From positions 908,501-972,500 of the forward strand of contig LSRY02000026.1 of the NCBI GenBank assembly GCA_001643675.2: a stretch of 64,000 bases of DNA, given 5' to 3'. The notes beneath the pieces were generated by a model. It worked only from the letters and a program-made list of their open reading frames with translations. It did no database searches and was not told the origin of the DNA. This DNA is from Monocercomonoides exilis. Its lineage: Eukaryota; Preaxostyla; Oxymonadida; Polymastigidae. Made by a program: the position numbers and the translations under genes. This document shows positions 50,730 through 63,625 of this stretch, in pieces (the stretch's first letter is position 1; each line of letters starts with the position of its first letter).

Positions 50730-51472
50730 GGTTAGACGTGTTTATCATCCATGTAAAAATTTTTTTAGTTTTTCTTTTTTTTTTTTCAAATTGAATATTT
50801 TGTTTCGCCTTTGTATTTTTTTATTTTTTTTAGCTGAAAAAAAAGATTTTTTTCTCTGAATGTGTTAACAATTACATCCATTCCACCCACTTTACACTAT
50901 TTAAACATTTTCTTTCCAGCAACAGATATGAAAATGGAACAAAGAATAGAATTAATCTTCAAAGAGAAAAGCACTTTTTAACTTATGGAAATACAAGTTT
51001 CAAAGAAAATCCAGTTTTCTTCAATTAGAAAAATGATTTTTCAATTTTTGTCTTTTCATTTTTTCAAAAAAATTAACAAATCACATAATTTTCAAAAACA
51101 CCTTATTTAATATTGATTGTTAAATAAAAAAAAATCGCAATATCCTTCAAAATTAAAACTTTAAATTTTCTGAACAAAAAACAAAAAACAAACTATTTTT
51201 TACCAAACAACGAAAAATGCTACATGAAGTGAATCTAAAATTGTAATCTGGCTCTTTTAATTTAAAATTGAAAAAGAACCATCTTTGCTACGCAAACACT
51301 ATGCTTAACAAAATAAGACATGCAAAACATCAAGACGAAACATAAGACAACGAAATTCTGCATGAAATTTAATTATTTTTTATTTTATTTTATTTTATTC
51401 TTAATTATCATTTTAAGTTTCTGAAAAATTAATATTTCCCAACCTCATCCCCCAACATTTCAAAAGAAATCC
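50730..51472. other. Convergent intergenic region
   Basis: 743 bp between the stop codons of IFT38 and Fused. AT-rich with long T and A runs (50760-50850, 51110-51200). It should hold both 3' ends. No gene seen. Confidence 0.6.
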
Positions 51473-54400
51473 TCAATTTCTTCTGCTCAGCAATTGCATC
51501 TGCAGTGCATCTGAGCTTCCATTGCGCATCATCCCCGTCGCCGGCCTCACCAGCCTCGACCCAAGATTTGACCGACTGCGCCCTTTCACAATCCCACTGC
51601 CGCTCCCTCCCGCTGCGCTGCCTGCACTTCCCAACGGCGACGTCGCATATCCTCCAACCGTTCCATACCCTCCTCCTTCTCTTCGGATGTGATCCCGCTC
51701 AGACAGCGGCGAGTTTCGGAGCGTGCCGGCTGCTGTGACTGATCTGCTCGAAGGAGAACGAGACGTCAGCGAACCAGCCGCCAGCTGCGAAGTGAATGGG
51801 CTGCGCGACGAAGGAGAAGACGGCCTGGCGGTGGAAGAGCCGCTGGACGGGAGCATCGAATGCGACGGAGACGAAAAAAGGCGCGTGGAAGAGGACGGGC
51901 GCACAGAAGTGCGCGAGGCCGGGCGAGAAACAGCTGAGTACGGCGAGGAAGTGAGCGAAGAGGAGGAGGAAGGAGAAGAAGCCATCGACGGAGCACCAAT
52001 CGCTGAGGCTGGCAAGTTATATGTCTGATGGGCCATCCTCTGTGAAGTTGACGTCTGTGGACGTGTTCTGGGTGTCCTGTCTACATCGCCCATGTATTCT
52101 GCCTGTGCTGTTCCGATGTTCCGCTCACCAGCCCCGCCAACAACACCAACGCTTCTTCCACTGCTCATGTTGCTCATGTTTCCTTCCATTCCGTAGGGGC
52201 TTCTGCTGATGCCGTGCGGGTTGTGTCTGATTCCTTCTCGTTCTCTGCCGTCGTCAAATCGGCTTCCATCAAACAAGATCTGCTGGCGATGTGCTGCCTG
52301 CTGCTGCAAATGCGAATGAGGAGGTGAAGGTGTAGTCTTTGCCAGCACCGACGGCTGCGCAGACAGCTGCTGAAGAGACACAGTGGAGTCCATCACCACA
52401 TTCTCAGGCACAATTCCGCTGCTGACTGAAGCAGAAGAGGCAGATGGCGGAAGCTGCTGGCTGGGAGAGGTTGCTGTGCTAATCGCTCGCTGGGTGAGCT
52501 GGCTGGAATATGGAGAAGAAGAAGCAGAAGAAGAAGCTTTTGACGAAGTTGAAGCCAAAGCAAGAGGGGATGAACCAGCAGACAACTTGCCAGAAGACAA
52601 GGATGGGTATGCGGATGCGCCATGTGTGGGAGAAGAGCCTGGGGAAGTGTGAGGAGAGATGCAGATGACACCCGACGTGGGTGTGACAGTCACTTGGCGT
52701 GTGCCGTGCGGATGCACAGCGGACGCAACAGCCGAAGGAGGCAGGATGGACGAAGGCGAAAGAGAAGAAGGCGACTGGCGAGAGGGAGGCGTGCGTGAGG
52801 AAGGGGTGTAGCCAGCATGCGGAGAAGAATGCGAGCGCAGGTCGTGCGGCTGGACGGATGTGTCAGCTGCACTTTGGTGTGAGCTTGGGAGATAATTGCC
52901 AGGTGAACGAGAAGAAGAAGAGGAAGAAGATGGTGAAATGTATCCTATTTTGGTGTGTGGTGGTGTGAGTGACGAAGGTGTTGTAGAATATGAAGTGGAA
53001 TTGCTCGAGGAAGAGGAAGAAGATGTTGATGAAGACGGCGAAGCAGCCTGGGGTGTTGTGGTGCTTGAAGAAGGAGAAAGCCGCTGGAAGCGAATGACTG
53101 TCCCCGGAGGTGCTTGGCCAGGCATCGGGGTTACTTCGCCGCTGGTGATCAGCAGAGAAGTCGGCGTTTTCTTGAGCATGTCGCTGCTGTTGGTGTCTCT
53201 TCGATCAGCCGAAGAAGAAAGATTGCCAGCGCCTGCAGGCATATCTGAATCAAAGCCGTCGCCGTATTTCTGCAAGAAACGAGCGAGATATGTCTTTATT
53301 TTGGGGTCTGTGTCGTTGCGGCGAAGGTCGCTGATGATTGTCCGGATGTGCAGCTCTTCCAAATACGAATGGCAGATTTTGTGCGATGCCACGTTCGCAA
53401 GCGACAGAAGAGCGATTCTTCTGATCGAAATCGTCGTTTGCTGCAGCTCTTCATTCATCGGAAGGAAAGAAGAAGGTGGAGTTGTGATTGGCACAGCACT
53501 GTCATCACCGAAAACAGGGCGGATTGCAAATGGTGATTTGGGTTTGGAACGAGAAGAAGAAGAAGAAGAAGAAGATGATGATGATGATGAGAGCAGCCCT
53601 TCTCTGTGAGTCAGCAGAAGACTGTCATCTGCTCCTTCTCCATCTTCGTCTCTGTCTTCATTCTCTCCTTCGCTTCTATTCCTGCTGTTTTCATTCGCTC
53701 CGTCTGAATCGAGCAAAGTTGGCACATCTCCATCGTCTTCCAGCACAGTTGGTTTTTCTGCCTCTCTTCCGTATTCCCCAACATCATCTGTGTCCTTATA
53801 CAGCAGTTCTGCGTTCATTCCATGAACCCAACCTCGCTGCACCATCCACACCAGCTTTGCCACCCCGCCCATCTCCACCATCTTCCCCACCAGCGCCTCT
53901 GAGTGCCTTGCCAGGTTGCCCATTGCTCCCGCTGCATTCGCCGTCGTCTTTCCATCTGCGTCAGACAAACACTCCACCACACCGTTCACTGACGCTGCCA
54001 GTGCTGAATACAGCGCTTCTGAATGGAAACCAGCATTGCCAATGGCAAAGCAGGCGAACTTCCTCGTGGCTGGGTCGCTGTCGGTTGCAGCGTCAGCCAG
54101 CAGTGCCACAACACCTGCAGACAGAAGAGGTTTGTAGAATGTGTCGTTGTATCGGAACAGATTGCCCACCAAGTTGCATGTCTTCGAGCGGACAGAAGGG
54201 AACGGGAAGCGCAGAAGCAGTGGAAGCAAAAGAACAAGACGCGATTGGAGCAGAGAAGGATAGTTCGCCTTGTTCACACGGGCGATGTGCGCAAGAATAA
54301 GCACGCCATCCAAAAGACAGCTGTCGCACGGTGCCACAACAGCCGGAAGCAGCTTCGCAGCCGATGCAGTTGTTGAATTGAGTGTAAGCTCAATTCCAGA

Positions 54401-57400
54401 GGACGTTGAAGACAAGCTGGCAGACGATGGAGATGGCTGCAGAGTGGTGTGGTAGAACAGGAGCTCTGCAGACAAAGCGGTGTCCTTTCCGAAGCAATCG
54501 TATACTTTTCTGAACTTCGCTGCGTTTGTATGCGACGCCAAATGAAAGAAAGGCGAAAGAGTCTCGTTGATTGCCACAGCGACCATCTGCACCACAACCG
54601 AGGCGCCTTCTGCTTCGACAAGCTGGTTGACGAACAGTTCAGAGCGGTTGATGCAGTTGAGAAGGAGAGACGAGGCAGCAAACACAGTGAAACACGATGT
54701 GTGCGAGATGGAGGTGTCCATCTTGAAAGAGACATTTAGCCGAGGAGCGGAGGAGATAAAGTCGTACACTGAAGATAGACCAGATGAAGCTGATTTGAAG
54801 GAAACAGAATGAGAAGAAGAAGAAGATGAAGAAGTAGCTTGAAGCTCCATTTCTTCATTCAAGTTCTTCTCTTCTCTTTCCACTTGCTTTCGGAGCTCGC
54901 GTTCTTCGCAGATTGCAATTTCTTCTCTGATCAGATTGACCAATGCGCTGATCAGCTGGTTGCTGTTGATTTGGTGCGAAAATGGCTTCAGGGCTTCCGG
55001 ATTGAGGGAAAACACCTCCGAAACAAAAGGAGAGGAAAGAAGATCGACAATGCAGCTGATGAGAAGAATGCGGCACGGCGAGATCTCGTTGTTCCAAAGC
55101 GGAATGTTGAACACTTGTTGTACTTCCGAAGATGGTTGCATAGATAAACTTTGACTGGGAGAAGAAGAAGCAGAAGAGGAAGAAGAGGAGGAAATAGATG
55201 AAGAAGAAAGAGGAATAGCCAAATGCTGCGGTCCTGTCCACATTTCGAGGGCGAGGTTGTACGAATGCGAAAGAAGCGCAATGAAGAGAGAAACCAAATT
55301 GCAAGACGGCCCACCAAACAGAAGCTCCAAACGATTTGCAATTGCAGAAGTCCATTCTGACTGGAACACACGGGACGAGCGGGCAGACAGCTGAGAAGAA
55401 GAAGAAGAAGAAGCAGAAGAGGCAGAGGCAGATACAGAGGAAGAAGAGGCAGAAGAGGAAGAAATTGCATTTGGAAGAGCAATAACAAGAGAAAAGAAAG
55501 AGCGAGCAAACGAAGTGAGGAGCGAAATGGTGCAAGGGGTGAATAACGACAAGCATTCACATCTGCCTGGGATGGGAGGAAGCGGAGACAAAGGCGTGTG
55601 CGAAGTGAGAGCGGAAGGCGGAGGAAGATGAGGCGAATAGGCAGGAGTTCCCTTTAAAGTGGGTAGAATACCAGCAGAAGAGTCGTTGGGAAGCGGAGGG
55701 ATGCTAATATAGGAGCTTGAGCGAGAGATGCTGACAGAAGGGAAGAGATGCAGATGAGAAGAAGAAGAGGAAGAAGAAGAAGCAGCAGCAGAAGGAGAAG
55801 AAGATGAATAATTCTCCTTTGATAGGACAAAAGGTGCTTCGATGTATGCGCAGGTGGCTTCCCACAGACGAGATGCCACAACAGCTGTGACAATTTGAGT
55901 GAAGTCGATGTTGTGCTGCGGAGCAGACGAGGAAATTGACTGCCCTGTTTTGATTTTCTCTCTTTCTCTTTCTCTTTCTTTCTCTTTGCTCATTCCCCTT
56001 TCATTCACCTTATCCGCATCTGTTTCTCTGTCACTCGACGCCGTTGTTATCAGAATGCGCGACAGGAAAATAAACAGCGTGTCCAAAGCAGAACGAGCAA
56101 TCCCCGCAGAAAGTGTGTTTGGCTGGTAGCCACACGATAAACCACCGCCTGTGCTGAGCGCATGCGCTGGAGGAGCAGAAAGAGCAAGAGAGGCCCAGAG
56201 GAAGAGGTCAATGAAGGGGTGAACAGGGGAGGAAGCGAACGATGAAGATGAGAGAGAAGAAGAAGCACCAGCAGAAGCAGAAGAGGAGGAAGAGGAGGAA
56301 GAAGAAGGAATTAGAATAGGAGCAAGAAGAGGGCAGAGAGGGACGTTGGAAGAGGACAGGGGTGTTGGTGTGACGAGAGGGAAGATGTCGCCGCGGATTG
56401 TCCAAACAGCAGGAAGAGTGGTGATGTGTGAGGTGGCTGGCTGGTTGGTGTGTGAGAGTGAAGTGGAAGTGGAAGTGGAAGTGGAAGTGGAAGTGGAAGA
56501 GGAAGAGAGAGAGGAAGAAGAAGAAGAAGAAGAAGAGGATGAAGAGGATGAAGAGGATGAAGCAGATGCAGTTGTTGGATCTATTGAAAATGAGTTAGCG
56601 TTTGAATTGGCAGGGCGTGTAGATGAATTTAGCGAAAAAGTTGAAGGAGCTATAACTTCGAGCATTGGCACCTGTGTCATACAGAGCGATTCGCATAGCA
56701 TGAAGAACGAGAGAAGCAGCGAAGACAAAAGAGAAGAATGATGATCAGTGAGAATGCCTGACAAATACGTTGTGACTTTTTCGAGTGATGCGGCTGGACA
56801 TGATGAATAGTCAATAGGAATGGCTGGCTGAACAATCTGAACGTGAGATGATGATGAAGAAGATGATGAAGGCGGAGGAAGCTGATGAAGAGAAGAGGCA
56901 GAAGGTGCATAGGAAGGAGAAGGAGAAGAAGAAGAAGCAGAGGTGAGCATATGGGCAGGGAAGAGAAGGAGAAGCTGTGTGGGGAAAGGAAGAGGGGTGA
57001 AAGGGGTGTATCCGACAGTGGCTGGGGTGATGGTGGATGATTGGTTGTTATTTGAGGATGAAATAGAAGAAGGAGAAGAGGATGACGACGACGACGAAGA
57101 AGAAGAAGATGATGATGAAATGAACAGCTGTTGAGGTGTTGAAAGTCCATCTCTGAACAAAAGAAGAGAAGAACGGTTGAGCCACATGGCGCTGAAGAGA
57201 TCAGAAGACGAGGTGAATGCAGAGGCAGAAGGAAACGGAGTGGATGAAATGACAGAAGGAGAAGCATAAGCAGCAGCAGCAGAAGAAGAAGAGGAGGAGG
57301 AATAAGCTGAATAAGCCAAATAAGACGAAGGAGAAGCAGAAGAGGCAGCGGAAGACGGAGAAATGCGGTCGCTGAAGATGCTGCTGCCCTTTCTGTTGCC

Positions 57401-60400
57401 CAAAGTTGAATGAAGCGGTGCCTTTTGATTGCCACGAGATGTTTGCGAGGAAAGAGAAGCGTTGTGATTGAGAGAACTGGACGAGATCGGAGGAAGAGTT
57501 GGAATGGGAGCAAACATCTTTCTGATCAGTAAGTCGAGCGAAGCGAACAGGAAAGGGAAGGAAAGCGGAGAAGAGGCGATGGCTGTTTGCGAAATGGAGG
57601 CAGAGAGAGAGGCGATGGGAGAGGAAGGCACAACAAACGGATTGGACATGGCCTTCATGAAGTTGCGCAGGCTGATGACTTCTTTGGAGAAGGAGAATTT
57701 GGCTGAGGGAGAAGAAGAAGAAGAGGAAGAGGAAGAGGAAGAGGAAGAGGAAGAGGAAGAGGAAGAGGAAGAGGAAGAAGAAGAGGAAGATGTTGACGGT
57801 TGAAGTGAATGAGCATCAAATGGCTGAATATTTGAAGAAGAAGAAGAAGCAGAAGAAGCAGAAGTAGAAGAAATCTGTTTTTGCTGTGCCACAAGCTCCA
57901 TTGGATTCATGGGTGAGTGAATGAAAGGGTTGATCATGCCGTTTGAGGCAACCTGTGCGATGAAGGTGAAGATGAGTGTGCAGAGTTGCAGACGATGGTC
58001 AAGATGGGTGGTGGAGGTTGAGTGGGTGGAATTAGACAAGCGAGAAATGTTTGAGGCGTTGGCTGCATTGGCTGAAGAAGGAGAGGCAGAAGAAGAAGAA
58101 GGAGAAGAGGAAGACGAAGAGGAGGAGGAGGAAGAAGAAGAAGAAGATGATGATGATGTTCCAATGGTGAATTGTGAGTGCATCTGCTGAATGGAAGAAA
58201 GCTCGCTTGAAATGTGCAGCGCAAGGAGAAGAACAATCGGAGCGCACGAAATGTCCTCCGCCAGTTGCGAAGGAAAAGAAACAGCAACATTTTGACTGCT
58301 CAAATCCTTCTTTTCAAAGCCGTTTAGCTGAGGCAGCGCAGAAAATGAGAGAAAAGCAGCAGAAGCGTGGTCGCCGATGACGATTGTGTTTCTCAGGGCG
58401 ATTTGTTGAGACGCAGAGAGAGAGGAGAAAGAGGCAGAAAGCGCAGACTGCGGCTGCGACGGCTGCGAAATGTGGTGCTGCTGAAGATGCAGCGTCTGGA
58501 GCGTCGGGAGAGGAAGAGAAAGAGGAAGAGGGAAAGAAGCGCTGAATTCCTTGCTTGAAATTATGTCTTCGCTTTGTTCGTGTTGTAATTGAGAAGCGAA
58601 ATTTGATGGGGATTTCAGCTGATTTGCAGTTTGGTGTGTGAATTGACTGAAAATTGAGCGAGGTGTGGAAAGAAGAAAACGAGCGACGAAAGAATGAAGA
58701 GGAAGAAGAGAAGAGCTGCCGGCGGGGCAAAGACGAAGCACCCACAAAAGAATGCGCAGGGAAGAGAGGAGGAGGGCGTGTGTTTGAGTGAACGGGACAA
58801 AAGAAGGGAAGAATGTGGAAGAGGAAGAGGAAGAAGGAGAAGAAGAGGAGGAAGAAGAAGGAGAGGCATTGGGGCGAATGGGAGGGATGGCGCATTTGAT
58901 GTGGTAAGGTGTGATGGAAGCGGAGAGAACGAGAAGAAAAACAGAGTAACAGCACGTAGACAGCAAACACTGCACAAAATGAGGCAATTTTGGCTGATTG
59001 TCTAATTCTTCATTTGAGGCAGACGATCTGAAAGGGGAGAAAACAAGCTCTTCTGCCACGTCAGCGGCAATGAACAAGGCAAGAGAGCCATATTCTGCAC
59101 TGAACTCCTCTGCCCCTGTCTCAACTCTTCGTCTGTTGCATTCTTCCATTTTTTTCTCTTCGTCGCTTCTTTTCTTCTTCCACACAAGCCTTTCTTTCTC
59201 ATCCAACGAATTTTCCTTTGCGCTTTTTTCTTTCTCTTCCTCGCTTTCGATTTTCGCTTCGTTCACTGCTTTCTCCTTCGCAATCAACTGTTTCTTTGCT
59301 TTTTCAGCCAAAAACGCTGTTTTTGAGCTGAAACCGATTGGCATCTGAAGATCTGCCTGTGAAAGCGGATGGAGCCAGGAAAGAAGAGTTTGAGAGGGAG
59401 AATTTGAGGGCGAAGTGACAGAGAGAAGAAGAGGAAGAGGCGGATGGAAGGAATGCTGTGTGTGTTTGTTGCAGGAATGAAGTGTTAAGCCAGTTGTGGA
59501 GGAAGAAGAGGAAGAAGATAATGGCAAAGAAGAAGGAGAAGAAGGAGAGGAGGAAGAAGAAGAACGAGGAGGAGGAGCAGAAAAAGCAGAGAAAGTGGCA
59601 GAAGTGAATGAAGGCAGAGAAAGAGGAGCGAGCGGAGTGGAAAGCGCAGAAGAAATCAAATGGACAACAGAAGAAAGGCAATTCAGTGAATGCGACAGAA
59701 CCGAAGCTGAAGTGAGCATGTGAGGCGGGAAGGAGAGAAGGTTTGAAGTGGAGTTGATAAAAGAGGAGGAGGAAGATGATGATGAGGAAGAAGAGGAAGA
59801 AGAAGAGGAAGAAGAAGATGATGATGAAGTGAACTGGCGAAGCGCAGAAATAGCAGGATGAAGCGGTTGTCTGAGTGAAGTGTACAGAGAAGAAGGAGAA
59901 GTTGGCACAAACACCTGAAGCTGAGAAAGCGAATGCTGCAGAATAGAAGACGGGGTGATATGAGCAACGCTGCTAAGAAGAGGCGAATTATAATTTCCTC
60001 CTCCTCTTTCTCCTCCAATCCCTCCTCCTATTCCACTATTTGAGCCGCTGCCGAGATATTTCTGGGGTTTTGAGGGTGTTTGAGGGATAGGCTGGGAAAG
60101 GGCAGTGAGAGAAGCAGAAGAGACGAGCTGAGATGAAAGAGGAAGGAATACACGTAGAAGAAGGCGAAGAAGAGAACATGAAGAAGAAGAAGAAGAAGAA
60201 GAAGAAGAAGAAGAAGATGATGATGATGATGATGGAGAAGAAGAATTAACGTCTGAAATTAATAAGTTTGAAACATCGTTCATAAAATCAGAAGAAGAAG
60301 AGGTAGTGGAAGAATTAGAAGAGGAAGAATTAGAAGAAGAAGAAGCGCAGAAAATAGAAGAATAAGGTTGTAGCAGCACTTTCTTCACAAATGCAATGTA

Positions 60401-63400
60401 TGTTGCAGGTGTTAGCGAGCATAAATGTCCCAACGAGCCAACCAGATCCACAAACGCTGTGATGCTGTCGATACACGCAATGAAAAGTTCTGACTGAAGA
60501 TTGGAAGAAGATTGGGGTAAATGAGTTGTATAAGATGAGATGGATGAACGAGTTGCTTGGGAAGGAGAAAGAAATTGGTTATTTAACCGTTGAGAAGGAG
60601 CATTTGACTGAAAATTGGCTGTTTGCTGGGCAGAAACCGAAGATTCGACATGTTTTTTTGAGCAAATTGAGAGCAAAACGCAGATTAAATTGAAAGACAG
60701 GGGAATTTGGAAGATGTCTTGTGAAGATGAGGGAGAAGGAGAAGGAGAAGGCTGAGAAGAAATGGAAGGAGAAGATGAAGCAGAGGAAGCAGCAGAAGAA
60801 GGAGCAGAAGAAATTGAAGAAGAAGAAGTGGAGGAGGAGGATGATGAAGAAGAAAAGGAAATAAAAGGAGAAGCAAAAAATGTTGTCAAAAACATGGTGA
60901 AGATGGTGACGAGTGAGTTGATAACAGTCTCCAGCTCTTTGAATCGAGGCATTTTCACATGAAACACACTCTCTTTCGCATCTTCTGCTCTTTCTGTGCC
61001 AAACATAACATCATTTTCATCTTCTCCTTTGTTATTTCTCGTTAATCCCAATGGATTGGATGATGATGAAGGAGAGGAATTGGGAGAAGAGGAAAGAGGA
61101 GAATGAGAAGGGGGAGAAGAAGAAGGCGAGCCTGAAATCAGCTTCGCTTTCACTTTGGGCTTCAGAAGGGTGGTTTTGGTGCGAAAAAGCGCGGGGGAAG
61201 AGGAAGGAGATGATGAAGAGGAGGAAGAAGAAGAGGAAGAAAAAAGAGTTCCAGTATAATAACATCCAATGGCGGAAGCTGTGATGGCTCGGACACAAGC
61301 ACTGGCAGCAGAGAGAAGAGAAGCAAAAGTGGTGAGACGGAGAAGGGTGGAAGACAAAACGTTGATTGAAGAGGAGGAGGAGGAAGAAGAGGAAGAGGAA
61401 GAAGAAGAAGAAGATGACGGTGTGGAAGAAGAAGAAGCAGAAGAGGAAGAGGAAGATGAAGCAGCAAAAAGCTGTTGAACCCACTCATTCAACGTAACAT
61501 TCTCATTTTCCTGTTTTGGATTGTAAAAAGGATTGCTCACACGACAAGAAGTGGCACAACTCAAAATTCGCACGAAAAGCGTTGGAAATGTGGCAGAAAC
61601 AGAACCAAACTTCAGCCAGCGAAAGATTCCCCATCTAACAGCCAGCCACGAAGGGATGGGGGCATTGGAAACTGGATGAAGGTGAGAGAGCTGTGAAGAA
61701 GAAGAAGAAGAAGAAGAAGAAGAAGAAGAAGAAGAAGAAGAAGAAGAAGAAGAAGAAGAAGAAGAAGAAGAAGAAGAAGAAGAAGAAGAAGAAGAAGAAG
61801 AAGAAGAAGATGATGATGATGATGATGATGATGAAGGAGAAGAGGAAGAGGAAGAAGGAGAAGGAAGCTGAGCAAATGGAGGAGCAGGCGAGACATAATG
61901 ACTCGCAAACGGGGTGAAAGTGAAGGAGAACGAGGAAGAAGATGCTGTTGGCTGCGACTGGGCAAAACTCGATGGAAGGAAGTGGATTCCCTGAATTGCC
62001 TGGGTCGAAAAGGAAAGCGGAGGCAGTGTAATTGTCCCTGTTTGTGCAAGCGAATGCACAAGAAGCGCGGCCGTCTGCCGGAAAAGCAGGCAATCCTCGT
62101 CTTCTTCTTTCATTTGGATTTCTCTTTGCGATTGATCCTTTGGCACACCTTCGTTTTCATCTTCTGCTTCTTCTGTTTTATCTCCTCTGTTTTTATCCTT
62201 TTCTTTCTCTTTCTCTTTTTCCTTTTCCTTTTCCTTTTTCCCTTTCTTCATTGAACTTGCACTTCCATTTCCCCCTACGTTCTCTTTCTCCTTCTCTTTC
62301 TCCTTCTCCCTCTCCTTCCTCGACTGCAGATACTCAATCCCCAGCCCCAGCACCGCTGCGATTTCGTTGTGTGTCTGCTCATCGTGAATCGCATGCACCT
62401 CCATTCCGCTCATCCACATCCCATGGCGGTGCACCAGCCGAATCGCCAGGCTCTCCATCTTCGCCGTCGGAGAAGGTTTTTCTGCCTCGTGAAGCGCTGG
62501 CTCGGATCTTGCTGTGCTGCTAAGACCAGCTCCTGATGAGAATCCTGTTGAAGAAGATGAAGAAGACGATGATGATGAAGATTTTTCTTCATTTGCATGT
62601 TTTCCAGAAGAAGTGTGTTCAGATTTGTTGTCTTGTTGTGTCGCATGTGCAGATAAACCAGGTGTTGAAGAAGGCGACACAGCTGTTGAAGTTGTCGAAG
62701 GAGAGCTGCTTGCAGAAGAAGTTTGAGCTGACAGCTGGCTGTTTGGTGTTCCTTCTGTTTTTTGTACAGAAGAAGAAGAAGAAGAAGGATGCTGAAATGG
62801 AGATTGTGCAGCTTTCTTTGTGTTATTCCCTTCCAAATCTGGTGTGGAAGCAGACCCTCTGCTTTTCGGAGTCGCTGCATCTCGACCAAACTGGAGAGGA
62901 AGCGGAGTGACTTGCCCGGATGCTGTTTTTCCTTCGGCTTGTGCTGATTCACGAGATGAATTTCGAGAAGATGGAGTGGAATTTTCTTTCTCTCTCGCTG
63001 CTTTCTCCTCATTTCTTTCCTTTTCTCTTTCTCTTTCTCTTTCTCGCTCCCTTTCCCTCTCTCTTTCCTTCTCCTTCTCTTTCTCTTTCTCTCTTTCTCT
63101 CTCTCTGCTCTTCTCCCTCTCCGCCACAGCCGCCGCCGCCAGCTTCTGCTGTGCCGCCAGCACTTTCCTCGGTGACAGTGTCCTCGACCCTCTGTGCGCC
63201 CTCCTCTTCCCTTGCTTCATCTCCAGCGCCCACTCGTCCCGCAGCGCCTGCAGCCGCGCCATCTCCTTCGTCATGTCCTCCTTCGCGGCTGCCACCGCCG
63301 CCATCGCCTGCGACGCCCTTGCTCCTCTCTCTCTCTCCGCCGCATTCGCATTCATCTGCGCCGTCGCGATGCGCATCTGCCGCCACAGCGTGTCTGCGGG

Positions 63401-63594
63401 CGGCGCCTCGTCGGGCTTCAGAAAGCGCTGCCGGGTGACAGCGGGGCCGGGACGCATCTTCCGTAGCTCGCGTTCAGTGCGCGTCTCTCTCACAAAGGGA
63501 TGGGTTGCGAGATCAGGCCATGTCAAGCGCTTTTCGGGCTTCTTTTGTAGAAGGCCACGGAGGAAGGACTTGAATTGCTCTCTGGGTTGAGAGA

Positions 63595-63625
<31 letters not shown>

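Noticed and set aside
51505-63466. Many plus-strand frames opposite Fused (for example 52896-53609, 54839-55147)
   Set aside because: They are antisense shadows of the Fused exon, with no domain of their own.
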